A stretch of 64,000 nt of DNA, from assembly GCA_023229545.1 (NCBI GenBank), contig JALNZB010000001.1, positions 124,001-188,000 on the forward strand. The letters are read 5' to 3'. Both the position numbers and the translations under genes were made by a program. Source of the DNA: Sulfuritalea sp. (GTDB lineage Bacteria > Pseudomonadota > Gammaproteobacteria > Burkholderiales > Rhodocyclaceae). Of this stretch, positions 18,057 through 27,166 are shown piece after piece (the first letter of the stretch is position 1; every line of letters starts with the position of its first letter). Below the pieces are notes generated by a model. The model saw nothing but the letters and a program-made list of their open reading frames with translations, did no database searches and had not been told where the DNA came from.

Positions 18057-19781
18057 ATGAAACGCATGTACACCGAACTCACCGTCAAGGAGATTGTTCA
18101 TGCGGACATTCTCGGTTGCGCGCCGGCGACGCCGCTTGCCGACGCGGCCCGGCGCATGGTCGAGAACCACTGTAGTTCCATCCTGATTGAAGCGGACGGC
18201 AAGGCCGTCGGCATCTGGACCGAGCAGGATGCGCTGGCGCTGGACATCACCGATGGAACCCTCGGTCGTTCTCCCATTTCGGAATTCATGTCCGCTCCGG
18301 TCAAGACGCTGCTCGTCGATACCGCTATCGGAGAGGCGGCCTTGCGCTTCCGGGAAGAGGGTGTCCGCCATTTTCTGGTGGTCGATGCCGCCGGGGGGCA
18401 CAGGGGCATTATTTCCCAGTCGGATATCGTCATCAACCAGGGCATCGAGTACTTCATTTCCCTGCGTGAAGTGAAGTCGGTGTTCAATCGGCGGCACCTT
18501 ACCGTTCCGGGCGCGACGCCGACGCGCGACGCCATCCGCGAGATGCGGCAGGGTGGTTTCGATGCAATTGTCGTCACGCATGCCGAGCGTGGCTACGGCA
18601 TGTTCACCGAACGCGACGTGGTGCGACTTGTCAGTTCCAGCACGGCGCCAGCAGCCATCGGCGAGCTGGCCAGCTATCCCCTGATTACCCTGCCGGCGAA
18701 TGCCAGCCTTTTTTACGCGCGTAAGCATTTTCTCCAGAAACAGATACGTCATCTTGGCGTTACTGGCGACGCGGGGGAGCTGCTCGGGCTGGTTACCTTT
18801 GCCGACATCCTGGCGAACATCGAGCACGAGTATGTGCATCATCTGCGCGAAGCGCTGCGGGAGAGCAAGTCGGCGCTGGAAATCTCGCATCGGCACTTGC
18901 GGCTCGCGGCCAAGGCATTCGACAGCACCTTCGAGGGAATCGTCGTGACCAATGCCGACAACATCATCGAGTCGGTCAACCCGGCTTTTACCCGGATCAC
19001 GGGTTATTCGGCACAAGAGGTGATCGGCAAGACGCCCGCCATCCTGGCATCCGGTCGGCACGATGGGGCGTTTTACCGGGAGATGCACGAAACGCTTGCC
19101 AACACCGGTTTCTGGCAAGGGGAGATATGCAACCGGCGCAGGAACGGCGAGATTTACGTCGAATGGCTGACCATCAACGCCGTGGCGGATCACAGTGGAA
19201 AGATCACCAACTATGTCGCGGTGTTTTCCGATTTCACGTCGCGCAAGGCGGTGGAGGACCAGATACGTTTTCTGGCGCAGCACGACGCGCTGACCAGGCT
19301 GCCGAACCGGACGCTGCTGCGGGAGCGGCTGCTGCGCGCCATTCTGCACGCCCGTCGCAACAACAGAAAGCTGGCCGTGTTCTTTCTCGATCTGGACGAC
19401 TTCAAGCAGGTCAATGACAGCTTCGGCCATCCCGCCGGCGACCATCTGCTCAAGGTCGTGGCGCAGCGACTGGCCGATTGTGTGCGCGCGGAGGACACCG
19501 TGGCCCGCCTGGGCGGCGACGAATTCGTCGTGGTGCTGGAGGAAATAGCCAGCGCGGAGGGCGTCCCCGCCATCGTCAGCAAGCTTATCGACACCCTGTC
19601 GCAGCCCATGGTGTTCGAAGGGCACGAAATGCGTGTTTCCGCCAGCATCGGCATCAGCCTTTACCCGGACGATGGCGAAGAACCCGACATCCTTGTCAGG
19701 AACGCCGACAAGGCGATGTATCAGGCCAAGGAAAAGGGCGGCAGCAACGCCTTCCATTTCTTTGCGGCGGAAGACATCTGA
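18057..19781 (+). CDS. Diguanylate cyclase with four CBS motifs and a PAS domain
   Basis: A 574-residue cytoplasmic protein. Residues 1-265 contain four CBS motifs (two Bateman modules), recognisable by repeated endings such as GIWTEQDALAL, GIISQSDIV, GMFTERDVVRL and GLVTFADIL. A coiled segment, a PAS domain (about 285-405) and a GGDEF domain (about 410-570) follow. GGDEF is intact and has an RxxD inhibitory site (RAED). No EAL is present, so the product should be c-di-GMP. CBS modules usually bind adenine nucleotides, suggesting control by energy state (inference). I start at the ATG at 18057; the open frame upstream covers the repeat and lacks conserved sequence. A second ATG lies three codons later. 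Confidence 0.9.
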   Translation: MKRMYTELTVKEIVHADILGCAPATPLADAARRMVENHCSSILIEADGKAVGIWTEQDALALDITDGTLGRSPISEFMSAPVKTLLVDTAIGEAALRFREEGVRHFLVVDAAGGHRGIISQSDIVINQGIEYFISLREVKSVFNRRHLTVPGATPTRDAIREMRQGGFDAIVVTHAERGYGMFTERDVVRLVSSSTAPAAIGELASYPLITLPANASLFYARKHFLQKQIRHLGVTGDAGELLGLVTFADILANIEHEYVHHLREALRESKSALEISHRHLRLAAKAFDSTFEGIVVTNADNIIESVNPAFTRITGYSAQEVIGKTPAILASGRHDGAFYREMHETLANTGFWQGEICNRRRNGEIYVEWLTINAVADHSGKITNYVAVFSDFTSRKAVEDQIRFLAQHDALTRLPNRTLLRERLLRAILHARRNNRKLAVFFLDLDDFKQVNDSFGHPAGDHLLKVVAQRLADCVRAEDTVARLGGDEFVVVLEEIASAEGVPAIVSKLIDTLSQPMVFEGHEMRVSASIGISLYPDDGEEPDILVRNADKAMYQAKEKGGSNAFHFFAAEDI

Positions 19782-19907
19782 CGCCTTCCGGTTTCCGTGA
19801 GGAGCCGGCTCCCCGCCTATAGCCAGCCGCGCCGCCTTAAAAAATGCGCTTGGCGAGACCGGCGCCACTTCACGACAGAGGAATGCTCTGGCGAATTCGG
19901 TCCTGCG

Positions 19908-19935
19908 TTGTAAGCGGTCGAAATTCGACTAGAAT
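19908..19935 (+). promoter_or_regulatory. Probable sigma-70 promoter of the chemoreceptor gene with palindromic operator
   Basis: TTGTAA (19908-19913) and TAGAAT (19930-19935) are spaced by 16 bases. Between them lies a perfect palindrome, GTCGAA-A-TTCGAC (19917-19929), well placed for a repressor. The receptor start codon is 84 bases downstream. Confidence 0.5.
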
Positions 19936-20018
19936 ATGCCGAGGGTGTTTTGCGAAAAGGGCAGCCGAGAATCTGTCCGGGATGGCGATTTCCACACAAC
20001 AGCAATATGGGAGCCGAA

Positions 20019-22061
20019 ATGAATAAAGCGTCCTTTGGCGATCTGCCGATCGCCGGCAAGCTCAATGTCGTCCTCATTGCCGCTATCGCCGTGGTTCTCG
20101 GCGTGGCCGGCATTCTTCTCAGCTACTGGCTGGGACAGAAACTCGAGGAGCGCAGTCTGGCGGACTTGCAGCGTACCAACCGCCAGGTCGTCGACATGAT
20201 CGACGCCTATTCATCGGTGCTCGAACGTTCCGCCGAAATGCTCGGCGCGAACTTCGCCGCAACCCTGCCGAAACGGCTGGCGCTGGATAGCGGCCACGCA
20301 TTGCCGACCGCGAGCGGAAGCTTTCCGGCGCTACGCGGCGGCGATACGACGCTCAACAACAACCTGGGCATCGTCGATGCCTTCACCGCGTCGAGCGGGG
20401 CGGTGGCCACCGTGTTCGTGCGGCACGGCGATGACCTGTTTCGCGTGACGACCTCGCTGAAGAAGGAAAACGGCGAGCGCGCCCTCGGTACGCCGCTGGG
20501 CAGCAAGCATCCGGCTTATGCCAAGCTCATGGCTGGAAGTCCATACACCGGCCGGGCAACGCTTTTTGGCCGGGATTACATGACGCGCTATATTCCGCTC
20601 AAGGACGAGGCCGGGCAGTTGGTCGGCGTTTCCTTCATCGGCATCGACTTTACCGACGGCATGGCGGCGTTGAAGAAAAAGGTGCTGGCGCTCAAGGTTG
20701 GCGAAACCGGCTATGTTTTCGCTCTCGACGCCGTCAAGGAGCCGGGCAAGGTCATGATTCATCCGGTCGCCGAAGGAAAGAACCTGTTCGACGCCAAGGA
20801 TAGCGGCGGTCGCTTTTTCATCCGTGAGATGCTTGAGAAGAAGAGCGGCGTCATCCGTTACGACTGGACGAATCCGGAACTGGGGGAAACGACGGCACGG
20901 CAAAAGGTCACGGCCATCGACTACTTCGATAAATGGGGTTGGGTGGTCGGTACGGGAAGCTATCTTGCCGAGTTCACCCGTGATGTGCGCGGCGTCCAGA
21001 TTCAGTTCGCGATTGCCGCCGTGCTGATGTCGGTGGTGTTGGTGGCGGTGGTTTTTTTCAGCACCCGCCACTGGGTCAGCGGGCCTCTGGGCGAGGCCCT
21101 GGCGGCGACGAGAAGCGTTGCCGGCGGCGATTTGTCGGTATCCATCCGGACCAGAAACCGCGACGAAGTGGGACAGTTGCTGCATGCCACGAACGAAATG
21201 TGCGCCCACCTGCGCAGCATGATCGGCGAGGTCAATGTCGGCATCGGCAAATTGGCCGGCGATGCCCAGAAGCTGGCCTCATCCTCGCAGCAGGTCGCTA
21301 ACGGTTCCGGCGAGCAAAGCGCCGCCGCCGCAGCGATGGCCGCCGCCGTGGAAGAGATGACGGCGAGTATCGATACTGTCTCCCAGCATGCCCAGGATAC
21401 AAAAAAGATGGCGGAAAGCTCCGGCACCATCTCGGATAACGGTGTGGCGGTGATCAATGCCGCGATCCAGGGCATGGATAGCATTGCCGTTACCGTGCGC
21501 GAATCCTCTACCGCAGTGGCGCAACTCGGCGACCAGTCGCAGAAAATCACCAGTATCGTCAACGTCATTCGCGAGATAGCCGATCAGACCAACCTGCTGG
21601 CGCTCAACGCCGCCATTGAGGCGGCCCGCGCTGGCGAGCAGGGGCGCGGCTTCGCCGTTGTCGCCGACGAGGTGCGCAAGCTGGCCGAGCGCACCACGCA
21701 ATCGACGCAGGAAATCGCCGGCATGGTCGGACAGATTCAGGCGGGGGCGCAAAACGCCGTCGACAGCATGAACGTTGGCGTGCACCAGGTGGAGGAAGGT
21801 GTAGGCCTGGCCAACAAGGCGGGCGGCAGCATTGCCGAAATCAAGACTGGTGCGGGGCATGTCGGCGATGCGGTGATCGGTATTTCAGACGCCCTGCGCG
21901 AGCAGACCGTCGCCAGCCAGGATATCTCGCGCAATGTCGAGCGCATCGCCCAGCAGGCCGAGATGAACCACAATCAGGCTAATGAAACCTCGGTGGCCGC
22001 CGCCGACATGGAGCAGCTTGCCGAGCGGCTGCGCCAGAGCATCGCGCGCTTCAGAACCTGA
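20019..22061 (+). CDS. Methyl-accepting chemotaxis protein with periplasmic Cache domain
   Basis: A 680-residue receptor. A membrane helix (about 15-37), a periplasmic Cache_3-Cache_2-type sensor (about 40-325, with FVRHGDDLFRVTTSL and KWGWVVGTGSYL), a second helix, HAMP, and a long cytoplasmic signalling rod follow. The hairpin tip is conserved: IREIADQTNLLALNAAIEAA. The protein ends in SIARFRT with no CheR-docking pentapeptide. GGGAG before the ATG at 20019 fixes the start. No other core chemotaxis gene lies nearby, so it probably joins arrays encoded elsewhere. The ligand is unknown; Cache receptors of this type often sense small organic acids or amino acids. Confidence 0.93.
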   Translation: MNKASFGDLPIAGKLNVVLIAAIAVVLGVAGILLSYWLGQKLEERSLADLQRTNRQVVDMIDAYSSVLERSAEMLGANFAATLPKRLALDSGHALPTASGSFPALRGGDTTLNNNLGIVDAFTASSGAVATVFVRHGDDLFRVTTSLKKENGERALGTPLGSKHPAYAKLMAGSPYTGRATLFGRDYMTRYIPLKDEAGQLVGVSFIGIDFTDGMAALKKKVLALKVGETGYVFALDAVKEPGKVMIHPVAEGKNLFDAKDSGGRFFIREMLEKKSGVIRYDWTNPELGETTARQKVTAIDYFDKWGWVVGTGSYLAEFTRDVRGVQIQFAIAAVLMSVVLVAVVFFSTRHWVSGPLGEALAATRSVAGGDLSVSIRTRNRDEVGQLLHATNEMCAHLRSMIGEVNVGIGKLAGDAQKLASSSQQVANGSGEQSAAAAAMAAAVEEMTASIDTVSQHAQDTKKMAESSGTISDNGVAVINAAIQGMDSIAVTVRESSTAVAQLGDQSQKITSIVNVIREIADQTNLLALNAAIEAARAGEQGRGFAVVADEVRKLAERTTQSTQEIAGMVGQIQAGAQNAVDSMNVGVHQVEEGVGLANKAGGSIAEIKTGAGHVGDAVIGISDALREQTVASQDISRNVERIAQQAEMNHNQANETSVAAADMEQLAERLRQSIARFRT

Positions 22062-22069
22062 AGGCCCCC

Positions 22070-22088
22070 GGTGGCCGCCCGCGCCACC
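22070..22088 (+). terminator. Weak hairpin after the chemoreceptor gene
   Basis: GGTGGC pairs with GCCACC across a 7-base loop, starting nine bases after the stop codon. No T-run follows, so if it acts it would be Rho-assisted or an RNA-protecting stem. Confidence 0.3.
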
Positions 22089-22243
22089 CGCGATCCAGCC
22101 ATAGAGGCGTAGAGTACACAAAGCGAACGCGGGGAGCGTTGCGGCGCTGTTCTTGTCCATGCCATTCACCCATCGGATCAAGAGGACGAAAGGCATTTCC
22201 CGGCGGGGTGGCTGCGTACTGACAGGCGGGAGAGCGGGGCAAC

Positions 22244-22315
22244 ATGATCGATACCAGCAGGTCTGAAACACTCTTTCGCTTCTGCGTCGTCACGACCGTC
22301 ACCGTGGGGCTGTAA
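22244..22315 (+). CDS. Possible 23-residue leader peptide upstream of the PAS kinase
   Basis: An ATG preceded by GGGAGAG opens 23 codons (MIDTSRSETL to the end VTVGL) and stops ten bases before the kinase ATG. The kinase itself has no visible ribosome binding site, so translation of this small frame could help start the kinase by coupling. Peptide function and even translation are unproven. Confidence 0.25.
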   Translation: MIDTSRSETLFRFCVVTTVTVGL

Positions 22316-22325
22316 GCACTCGCTT

Positions 22326-25064
22326 ATGAACTTCCCGATACCAGTCGCCGTCGTTCTCGCGCTTTCGATCATCATCCAGGCTGCCGCCGCGATCATGGCT
22401 TTCAGGCTGATCGGCATCACCGGCAGGCGGTCGGCGTGGAGCCTCATCACCTTGGCCTTGACGCTGATGGCCGTGCGCCGGGTGGTGCCGCTCTACCACC
22501 TGATTACAGGCGACTCGTCGCTGCCGCCGGACCTGTTGAACGAAGTCATCGGTCTTGTCTTGTCGGTCGCCATGGCCGCCGGCATCGCGCGCATAGCGCC
22601 CATCTTCACCGAGCGCAAGCGGGTGGAGGAAGCTTTTCGCCAGATGAGTCGTCGCAATGAAATGATCCTGGAATCGGCCGGTGAGGGCATTCTTGGTGTG
22701 GATATCGAGGGGCGTATCGACTTCATCAACGCGGCGGCACTCACCATTCTGGGTTTTGAAAAGGACGAATTGCTGGGGCTGAATTCCCATACCGCGTTCC
22801 ATCACAGCAAGCCGGATGGCAGCCCATATCGGCAAGAGGATTGCCCAATACACAACGCTGCGATCAGCGAAGTCGGGGTTCGGGGAAAGGAGGAAACGCT
22901 TTGGCGCAAGGATGGCTCCCCGTTGCCGGTGCTGTATTCCAGCATGCCGATCAATGAAGGCGGCAAAGTCATCAGCGCGGTAGTCACGTTTCAGGACATT
23001 AGCGAACTCAAACAGAAAGAAATGGCGCTGGAGGAGAGCGAAGAGCGCCTGTATGCGACCATGGAAACGGCGCGCGATGCCATAGTCATGGTTGACGGCG
23101 AGCGCGGCACCATCATGGCGTGGAATCCCGCGGCCGAAACGATTTTCGGCTATACGCGGGCCGAGGTACTCGGTCAGTCCTTGCATGAATTGCTGGCGCC
23201 GTCCCGCTTCCGTGAGACGGCACAGCGCGGTTTGTCGCATTTCTCCAGCAGCGGCGAAGGTGGCGCGGTAGGCAAGGCTCTGGAACTGGTGGCCTTGCGC
23301 AAGGATGGGACGGAATTCCCCATTGAGCTTTCACTCTCTGCCATGCGGATACGCGGGAAATGGCACGCCACCGGCATTGTCCGCGACATCACCGAACGCA
23401 AGCGCATGGAGCAGGAGCGACTGACCCAGCTTCGGTTTGTCGAAAACATGGATCGGATCAACCGGGCCATACAGCGAGCGAACGACCTTGAGCAGTTGAT
23501 GAGCGATGTGCTCGATGCCGTGCTGGCGATGTTCGATTGCGACCGGGCGTGGCTGCTCTATCCGTGCGATCCTGATGCCGCTTCGTGGTCGGTGCCGATG
23601 GAACGCACCAAACCGGAATATCCGGGCGCGAGTGTTCGGGGGCTGGAGATACCGATGGATCCGGAGGTCCAGAGAATATTCCGGACCCAAAGGGGCACGG
23701 ACAGCCCGGTTTCCTGGGGTCCGGGGTGCGACTGTTCGTACCCCGAATGGCTAACGGAGCAATTCGGGGTACAGTCCCAATTGAGCGTGTCCACCTACCC
23801 AAAAACAGGAAAACCCTGGCAGTTCGGCATGCACCAGTGTTCTCATGCCCGGATATGGCAGCCGGAGGAAAAACGCCTCTTTCAGGAAATCAACAGGCGC
23901 CTGTCCGACGGCCTGAGCAGCCTGTTGTCTCGTCGTGATTTGCAGGAAAGCGAGACCAAGTACCGCCGCATCGTGGACACGGCCCGCGAGGGAATATGGG
24001 TGGTTGGGGTGGACAACCTGACCACTTTCGTCAACGCCCGGATGGCCGAAATGCTGGGCTGTTCCGCCGAGGAGATGAGCGGACGTCCGGTGACGGACTT
24101 CATGTTCGAAGAGGACGCGCCCGATCATCTGCAAAGAATGGAGAGCCGCCGCCAGGGAACGTCGGAAAGCTATGAACGCCGGTTTCGTCGCAAGGATGGC
24201 CGGACGGTATGGACGGTTTCGTCCGCCACCCCCATTTTCGACGGCGAACATTGTTTCACGGGCTCCTTTGCCATGTTCACCGACATCACCGAACGGCGAC
24301 AGGCCGAGGATGAAATCCGCGAGCTCAATCAGGACCTCGAACGGCGCGTGGTCGAGCGCACCGCCCAACTGGAGTTGGCGAACAAGGAACTCGAAGCCTT
24401 TGCCTACTCCGTCTCGCACGATCTGCGCGCGCCGTTGCGCCACATCGACGGGTTTCTTGGCCTGCTCGAAGCGAGAACCGAGGCAGTACTCGATGAAAAG
24501 AGTCGGCACTACATAAGCACCATATCCGACTCGGCCCGGCGCATGAGTATGTTGATCGACGACCTCCTCTCCTTCTCGCGGATGGGACGTTCCGAAATGG
24601 CCAAAACCCAAGTCGATCTTGGGGCGCTGGTTCAGGAAGTCATCCACGAGTTCGAGCCTGAAGCACGGGGCCGGGCCGTCGCGTGGCGCGTCGCGGAGCT
24701 GCCCGTGGTTGTCGGCGATCGCGCCATGCTGCGAATTGCGCTGGTCAATCTGATCTCGAATGCCTTGAAGTTCACCCGCAAGCGCGCGCGAGCGGAAATC
24801 GAGATAGGCTGGCAGCCCGGAAGCGACGCGGAGACTGTCGTATTCGTGCGCGACAACGGCGTGGGTTTCGACATGCAGTATGCCGACAAATTGTTCGGCG
24901 TCTTTCGGCGTTTGCACCGGGAGGAAGAATTCGAAGGAACGGGGATCGGCCTGGCCAATGTCCGCCAGGTCATCCACCGGCATGGCGGCAGAACCTGGGC
25001 CGAGGCAAAGCTTGACGGTGGCGCGACCTTCTATTTCGCGTTGCCGCAATCACCAGCGGAGTAG
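22326..25064 (+). CDS. Membrane sensor histidine kinase with three PAS domains and a GAF domain
   Basis: A 912-residue kinase without a receiver. Residues 1-95 hold about three membrane helices with short loops, a non-periplasmic sensor. PAS domains lie at about 105-230 and 235-360, GAF at 383-535 (with DRAWLLYPCDPDA and a CDCSYPEW cysteine motif), and a third PAS at 545-660. HisKA has H698 in SHDLRAPLRHI. The HATPase domain ends in the FDMQYADKLFGVF and GTGIGLANV motifs. The kinase core is of the phytochrome-like group and close to those at 27167 and 30126. A REC-kinase gene follows after five bases, so phosphotransfer between the two is plausible. The start is uncertain because no ribosome binding site is visible. 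Confidence 0.9.
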   Translation: MNFPIPVAVVLALSIIIQAAAAIMAFRLIGITGRRSAWSLITLALTLMAVRRVVPLYHLITGDSSLPPDLLNEVIGLVLSVAMAAGIARIAPIFTERKRVEEAFRQMSRRNEMILESAGEGILGVDIEGRIDFINAAALTILGFEKDELLGLNSHTAFHHSKPDGSPYRQEDCPIHNAAISEVGVRGKEETLWRKDGSPLPVLYSSMPINEGGKVISAVVTFQDISELKQKEMALEESEERLYATMETARDAIVMVDGERGTIMAWNPAAETIFGYTRAEVLGQSLHELLAPSRFRETAQRGLSHFSSSGEGGAVGKALELVALRKDGTEFPIELSLSAMRIRGKWHATGIVRDITERKRMEQERLTQLRFVENMDRINRAIQRANDLEQLMSDVLDAVLAMFDCDRAWLLYPCDPDAASWSVPMERTKPEYPGASVRGLEIPMDPEVQRIFRTQRGTDSPVSWGPGCDCSYPEWLTEQFGVQSQLSVSTYPKTGKPWQFGMHQCSHARIWQPEEKRLFQEINRRLSDGLSSLLSRRDLQESETKYRRIVDTAREGIWVVGVDNLTTFVNARMAEMLGCSAEEMSGRPVTDFMFEEDAPDHLQRMESRRQGTSESYERRFRRKDGRTVWTVSSATPIFDGEHCFTGSFAMFTDITERRQAEDEIRELNQDLERRVVERTAQLELANKELEAFAYSVSHDLRAPLRHIDGFLGLLEARTEAVLDEKSRHYISTISDSARRMSMLIDDLLSFSRMGRSEMAKTQVDLGALVQEVIHEFEPEARGRAVAWRVAELPVVVGDRAMLRIALVNLISNALKFTRKRARAEIEIGWQPGSDAETVVFVRDNGVGFDMQYADKLFGVFRRLHREEEFEGTGIGLANVRQVIHRHGGRTWAEAKLDGGATFYFALPQSPAE

Positions 25065-25069
25065 CAGAG

Positions 25070-26188
25070 ATGGCGGACAAACTCAAAATCCTGATGTTGG
25101 AGGACCAGCCGGCCGATGCCGAACTCGCCGTCGAGGCGCTGCTCAAAGCCGGCCTGGTGTTTTCGCACACGCGGGTAGATATCCGTGATGGTTTCATCGC
25201 GGCGCTGGAAGAATTCCGGCCCGACATCATCCTCGCCGACTACCGGCTGCCGGCCTTCGACGGCCTGGCGGCGCTGGCCATTGCGGTGGAGCGGGCGCCG
25301 GATGTGCCCTTCGTTTTCGTTTCCGGGGCCATGGGCGAAGAGTTCGCCATCGAGACCCTGCATCAGGGTGCGGCGGACTATGTGCTGAAGGGCCACCTCA
25401 GCAAGCTGGCGCCCGCAGTCAACCGCGCCCTGCAGGATGCCGAAGAACGACGCCGCCGCAAGGAAGCCGAAGCGAAAGTCCTGCGCTCCAACGCTGAACT
25501 GGAACAATTCGCCTACGGTATGGCGCACGACATGCGCCAGCCTTTGCGCATGATCACAAGCTACATGCAGCTGCTCGAGGCGGGCCTGGGTGATCGGGTC
25601 AACGCAGAGCAGCGCGAATACTTCCATTTCGCCATCGACGGCGCCAAGCGCCTCGACACCATGCTGCTGGGGCTGCTCGAATACTCGCAAATTGGGCGCC
25701 TGGGCGAACCGCCGGCCGGGATATCAAGTCGCGGCGTGCTCGACCAGGCCTTGCTGTTCCTGCAACCGGCGATTGCCGAGGCGCGGGCCGATGTCCGCAT
25801 CGAAGGCGATTGGCCGCGAATATTCGCCAGCCCGGATGAAATGCTGCACCTTCTCCAAAACCTGATCGGCAACGCGCTCAAATTCCGTGTGGCCGGGCGT
25901 ACGCCGCAAATTACCGTAAGGAGCGAAATCGACGGCAAGGCGTGGCGCGTAAGCATTGCCGACAACGGCATCGGCATACTCCCCGAGCAGATCGGTCGGC
26001 TATTCCAGGTATTCCAGCGCTTTCATCCGCGCACCTCCTACGAAGGCATCGGCATCGGTCTGGTGCTGTGCCGCAGGATTGTGGAGCATCACGATGGGCG
26101 CATCTGGGCCGAATCGGCGGGTGAGAGCCAGGGCTGCACCTTCATCTTCAGCCTGCCCGCCGTGAATGAAGATTTGGAGGAGCCATGA
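25070..26188 (+). CDS. Receiver-histidine kinase protein (REC-HisKA-HATPase)
   Basis: A 372-residue soluble protein. The N-terminal receiver (1-125) has D57 in the relaxed context IILADYRLPAFDG. A coiled linker leads to HisKA with H153 in MAHDMRQPLRMI and an HATPase domain ending in GIGIGLVLCRRIV. Having the receiver first means the kinase may itself be controlled by phosphorylation from another kinase, probably the upstream PAS kinase five bases away. It overlaps the following lipoprotein gene by four bases (ATGA), which ties the ligand-binding protein to the same transcript. Confidence 0.9.
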   Translation: MADKLKILMLEDQPADAELAVEALLKAGLVFSHTRVDIRDGFIAALEEFRPDIILADYRLPAFDGLAALAIAVERAPDVPFVFVSGAMGEEFAIETLHQGAADYVLKGHLSKLAPAVNRALQDAEERRRRKEAEAKVLRSNAELEQFAYGMAHDMRQPLRMITSYMQLLEAGLGDRVNAEQREYFHFAIDGAKRLDTMLLGLLEYSQIGRLGEPPAGISSRGVLDQALLFLQPAIAEARADVRIEGDWPRIFASPDEMLHLLQNLIGNALKFRVAGRTPQITVRSEIDGKAWRVSIADNGIGILPEQIGRLFQVFQRFHPRTSYEGIGIGLVLCRRIVEHHDGRIWAESAGESQGCTFIFSLPAVNEDLEEP

Positions 26189-27099
26189 ACCGGCGTGAAA
26201 TAATCATCGTCGTCCTGGCCCTGATGCTGGCGGGTCTTGCCGGCTGTAGCCGGGAACCCGAAAGCCGGGGGCCACAAGTTGGAACCGGGCCGTCGTCGTC
26301 CGGCGCGCCCGTCTATCGCTTCGCGGTGCACCCGCTGCACAACCCGGCCAAACTCCTGCGCGCGTATCAACCGCTCGTCGACAGCGTGAACAGCCGGTTG
26401 CAAGGCGTGCGCTTGAGTCTGGAGGCATCGCGGGACTACGCCAGCTTCGAGGAGAAGTACCTGGCGCGGAAGCCCGACTTCATCCTTCCCAATCCCTGGC
26501 AGACGCTTCAGGCGGAGAAGGTCGGCTACCGCGTCATCGCCATGGCCGGCGAGCCGCAGGATTTCACCGGGATATTCGTGGTCCGCCGCGATAGCGGCCT
26601 GAAACTTCCCGCCGACCTGAAAGGGAAGGCGGTCAGCTATCCGTCTTCCACGGCGCTGGCGGCCTGCATCATGCCCCAGTACTTTCTCCACAGCCACGGC
26701 ATCAACATCAATGCCGACATCCAGAATCGTTACGTCGGTTCGCAAGAGTCCTCCATTATGAATGTCTACCTGAAGCTGACTGCGGCGGGCGCCACCTGGC
26801 CGACGCCATGGCGGGCATTCCAGAAGGAGCATCCAAAGGAGGCGGCGGAACTCGAAGTCATCTGGGAAACGGAGCCGCTCGTCAACAACTCCGTCATGGT
26901 CCGCGACGATGTGCCTGCGCCGGTGGCGGAGCAGGTGCGCGCGCTGCTGCTCGGGCTTGAGGCGACGCCGGACGGAAAATCCGTTCTCGCGGGAATGGAA
27001 ACCGCGCGTTTCCTGCCGGCCTCGGACCGGGACTACGAGGTGGTGCGCCAGTACGTTTCCCGTTTCGAAAAAGAGGTTCGGGCCGTGGAGCGGAAATGA
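26185..27099 (+). CDS. PhnD-like periplasmic solute-binding lipoprotein
   Basis: A 304-residue lipoprotein. The signal peptide ends in the lipobox LAGC with C21 as the lipidated residue. The mature part has the PhnD fold pattern of phosphate/phosphonate-type binding proteins: YRFAVHPLHNP, then PDFILPNPWQ, then GIFVVRRDSGLKLPADLKGK and TPDGKSVLAGM. There is no ABC permease or ATPase gene anywhere near. The gene overlaps the preceding kinase (ATGA) and precedes a membrane kinase by 67 bases. It more likely presents a ligand to a sensor than feeds a transporter (inference). The ligand is unknown. Confidence 0.87.
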   Translation: MNRREIIIVVLALMLAGLAGCSREPESRGPQVGTGPSSSGAPVYRFAVHPLHNPAKLLRAYQPLVDSVNSRLQGVRLSLEASRDYASFEEKYLARKPDFILPNPWQTLQAEKVGYRVIAMAGEPQDFTGIFVVRRDSGLKLPADLKGKAVSYPSSTALAACIMPQYFLHSHGININADIQNRYVGSQESSIMNVYLKLTAAGATWPTPWRAFQKEHPKEAAELEVIWETEPLVNNSVMVRDDVPAPVAEQVRALLLGLEATPDGKSVLAGMETARFLPASDRDYEVVRQYVSRFEKEVRAVERK

Positions 27100-27117
27100 T
27101 GTTCAAGATACCTTGCC

Positions 27118-27140
27118 GCCGTACCGTCAGCGCCGACTTT
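27118..27140 (+). repeat. Dispersed repeat, copy 4 (intergenic)
   Basis: GCCGTACCGTC then AGCGCCGACTTT. It fills most of the 67-base gap between the PhnD-like gene and the next kinase, ending 26 bases before the kinase start codon. Confidence 0.8.
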
Positions 27141-27166
27141 CGCATGGCCCGACCGATGGAGACGCA

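Noticed and set aside
17844..19868. Minus-strand frame extending the antitoxin to 752 codons
   Set aside because: The extra part is antisense to the CBS-PAS-GGDEF gene and has no protein features; only the last 77 codons are real.
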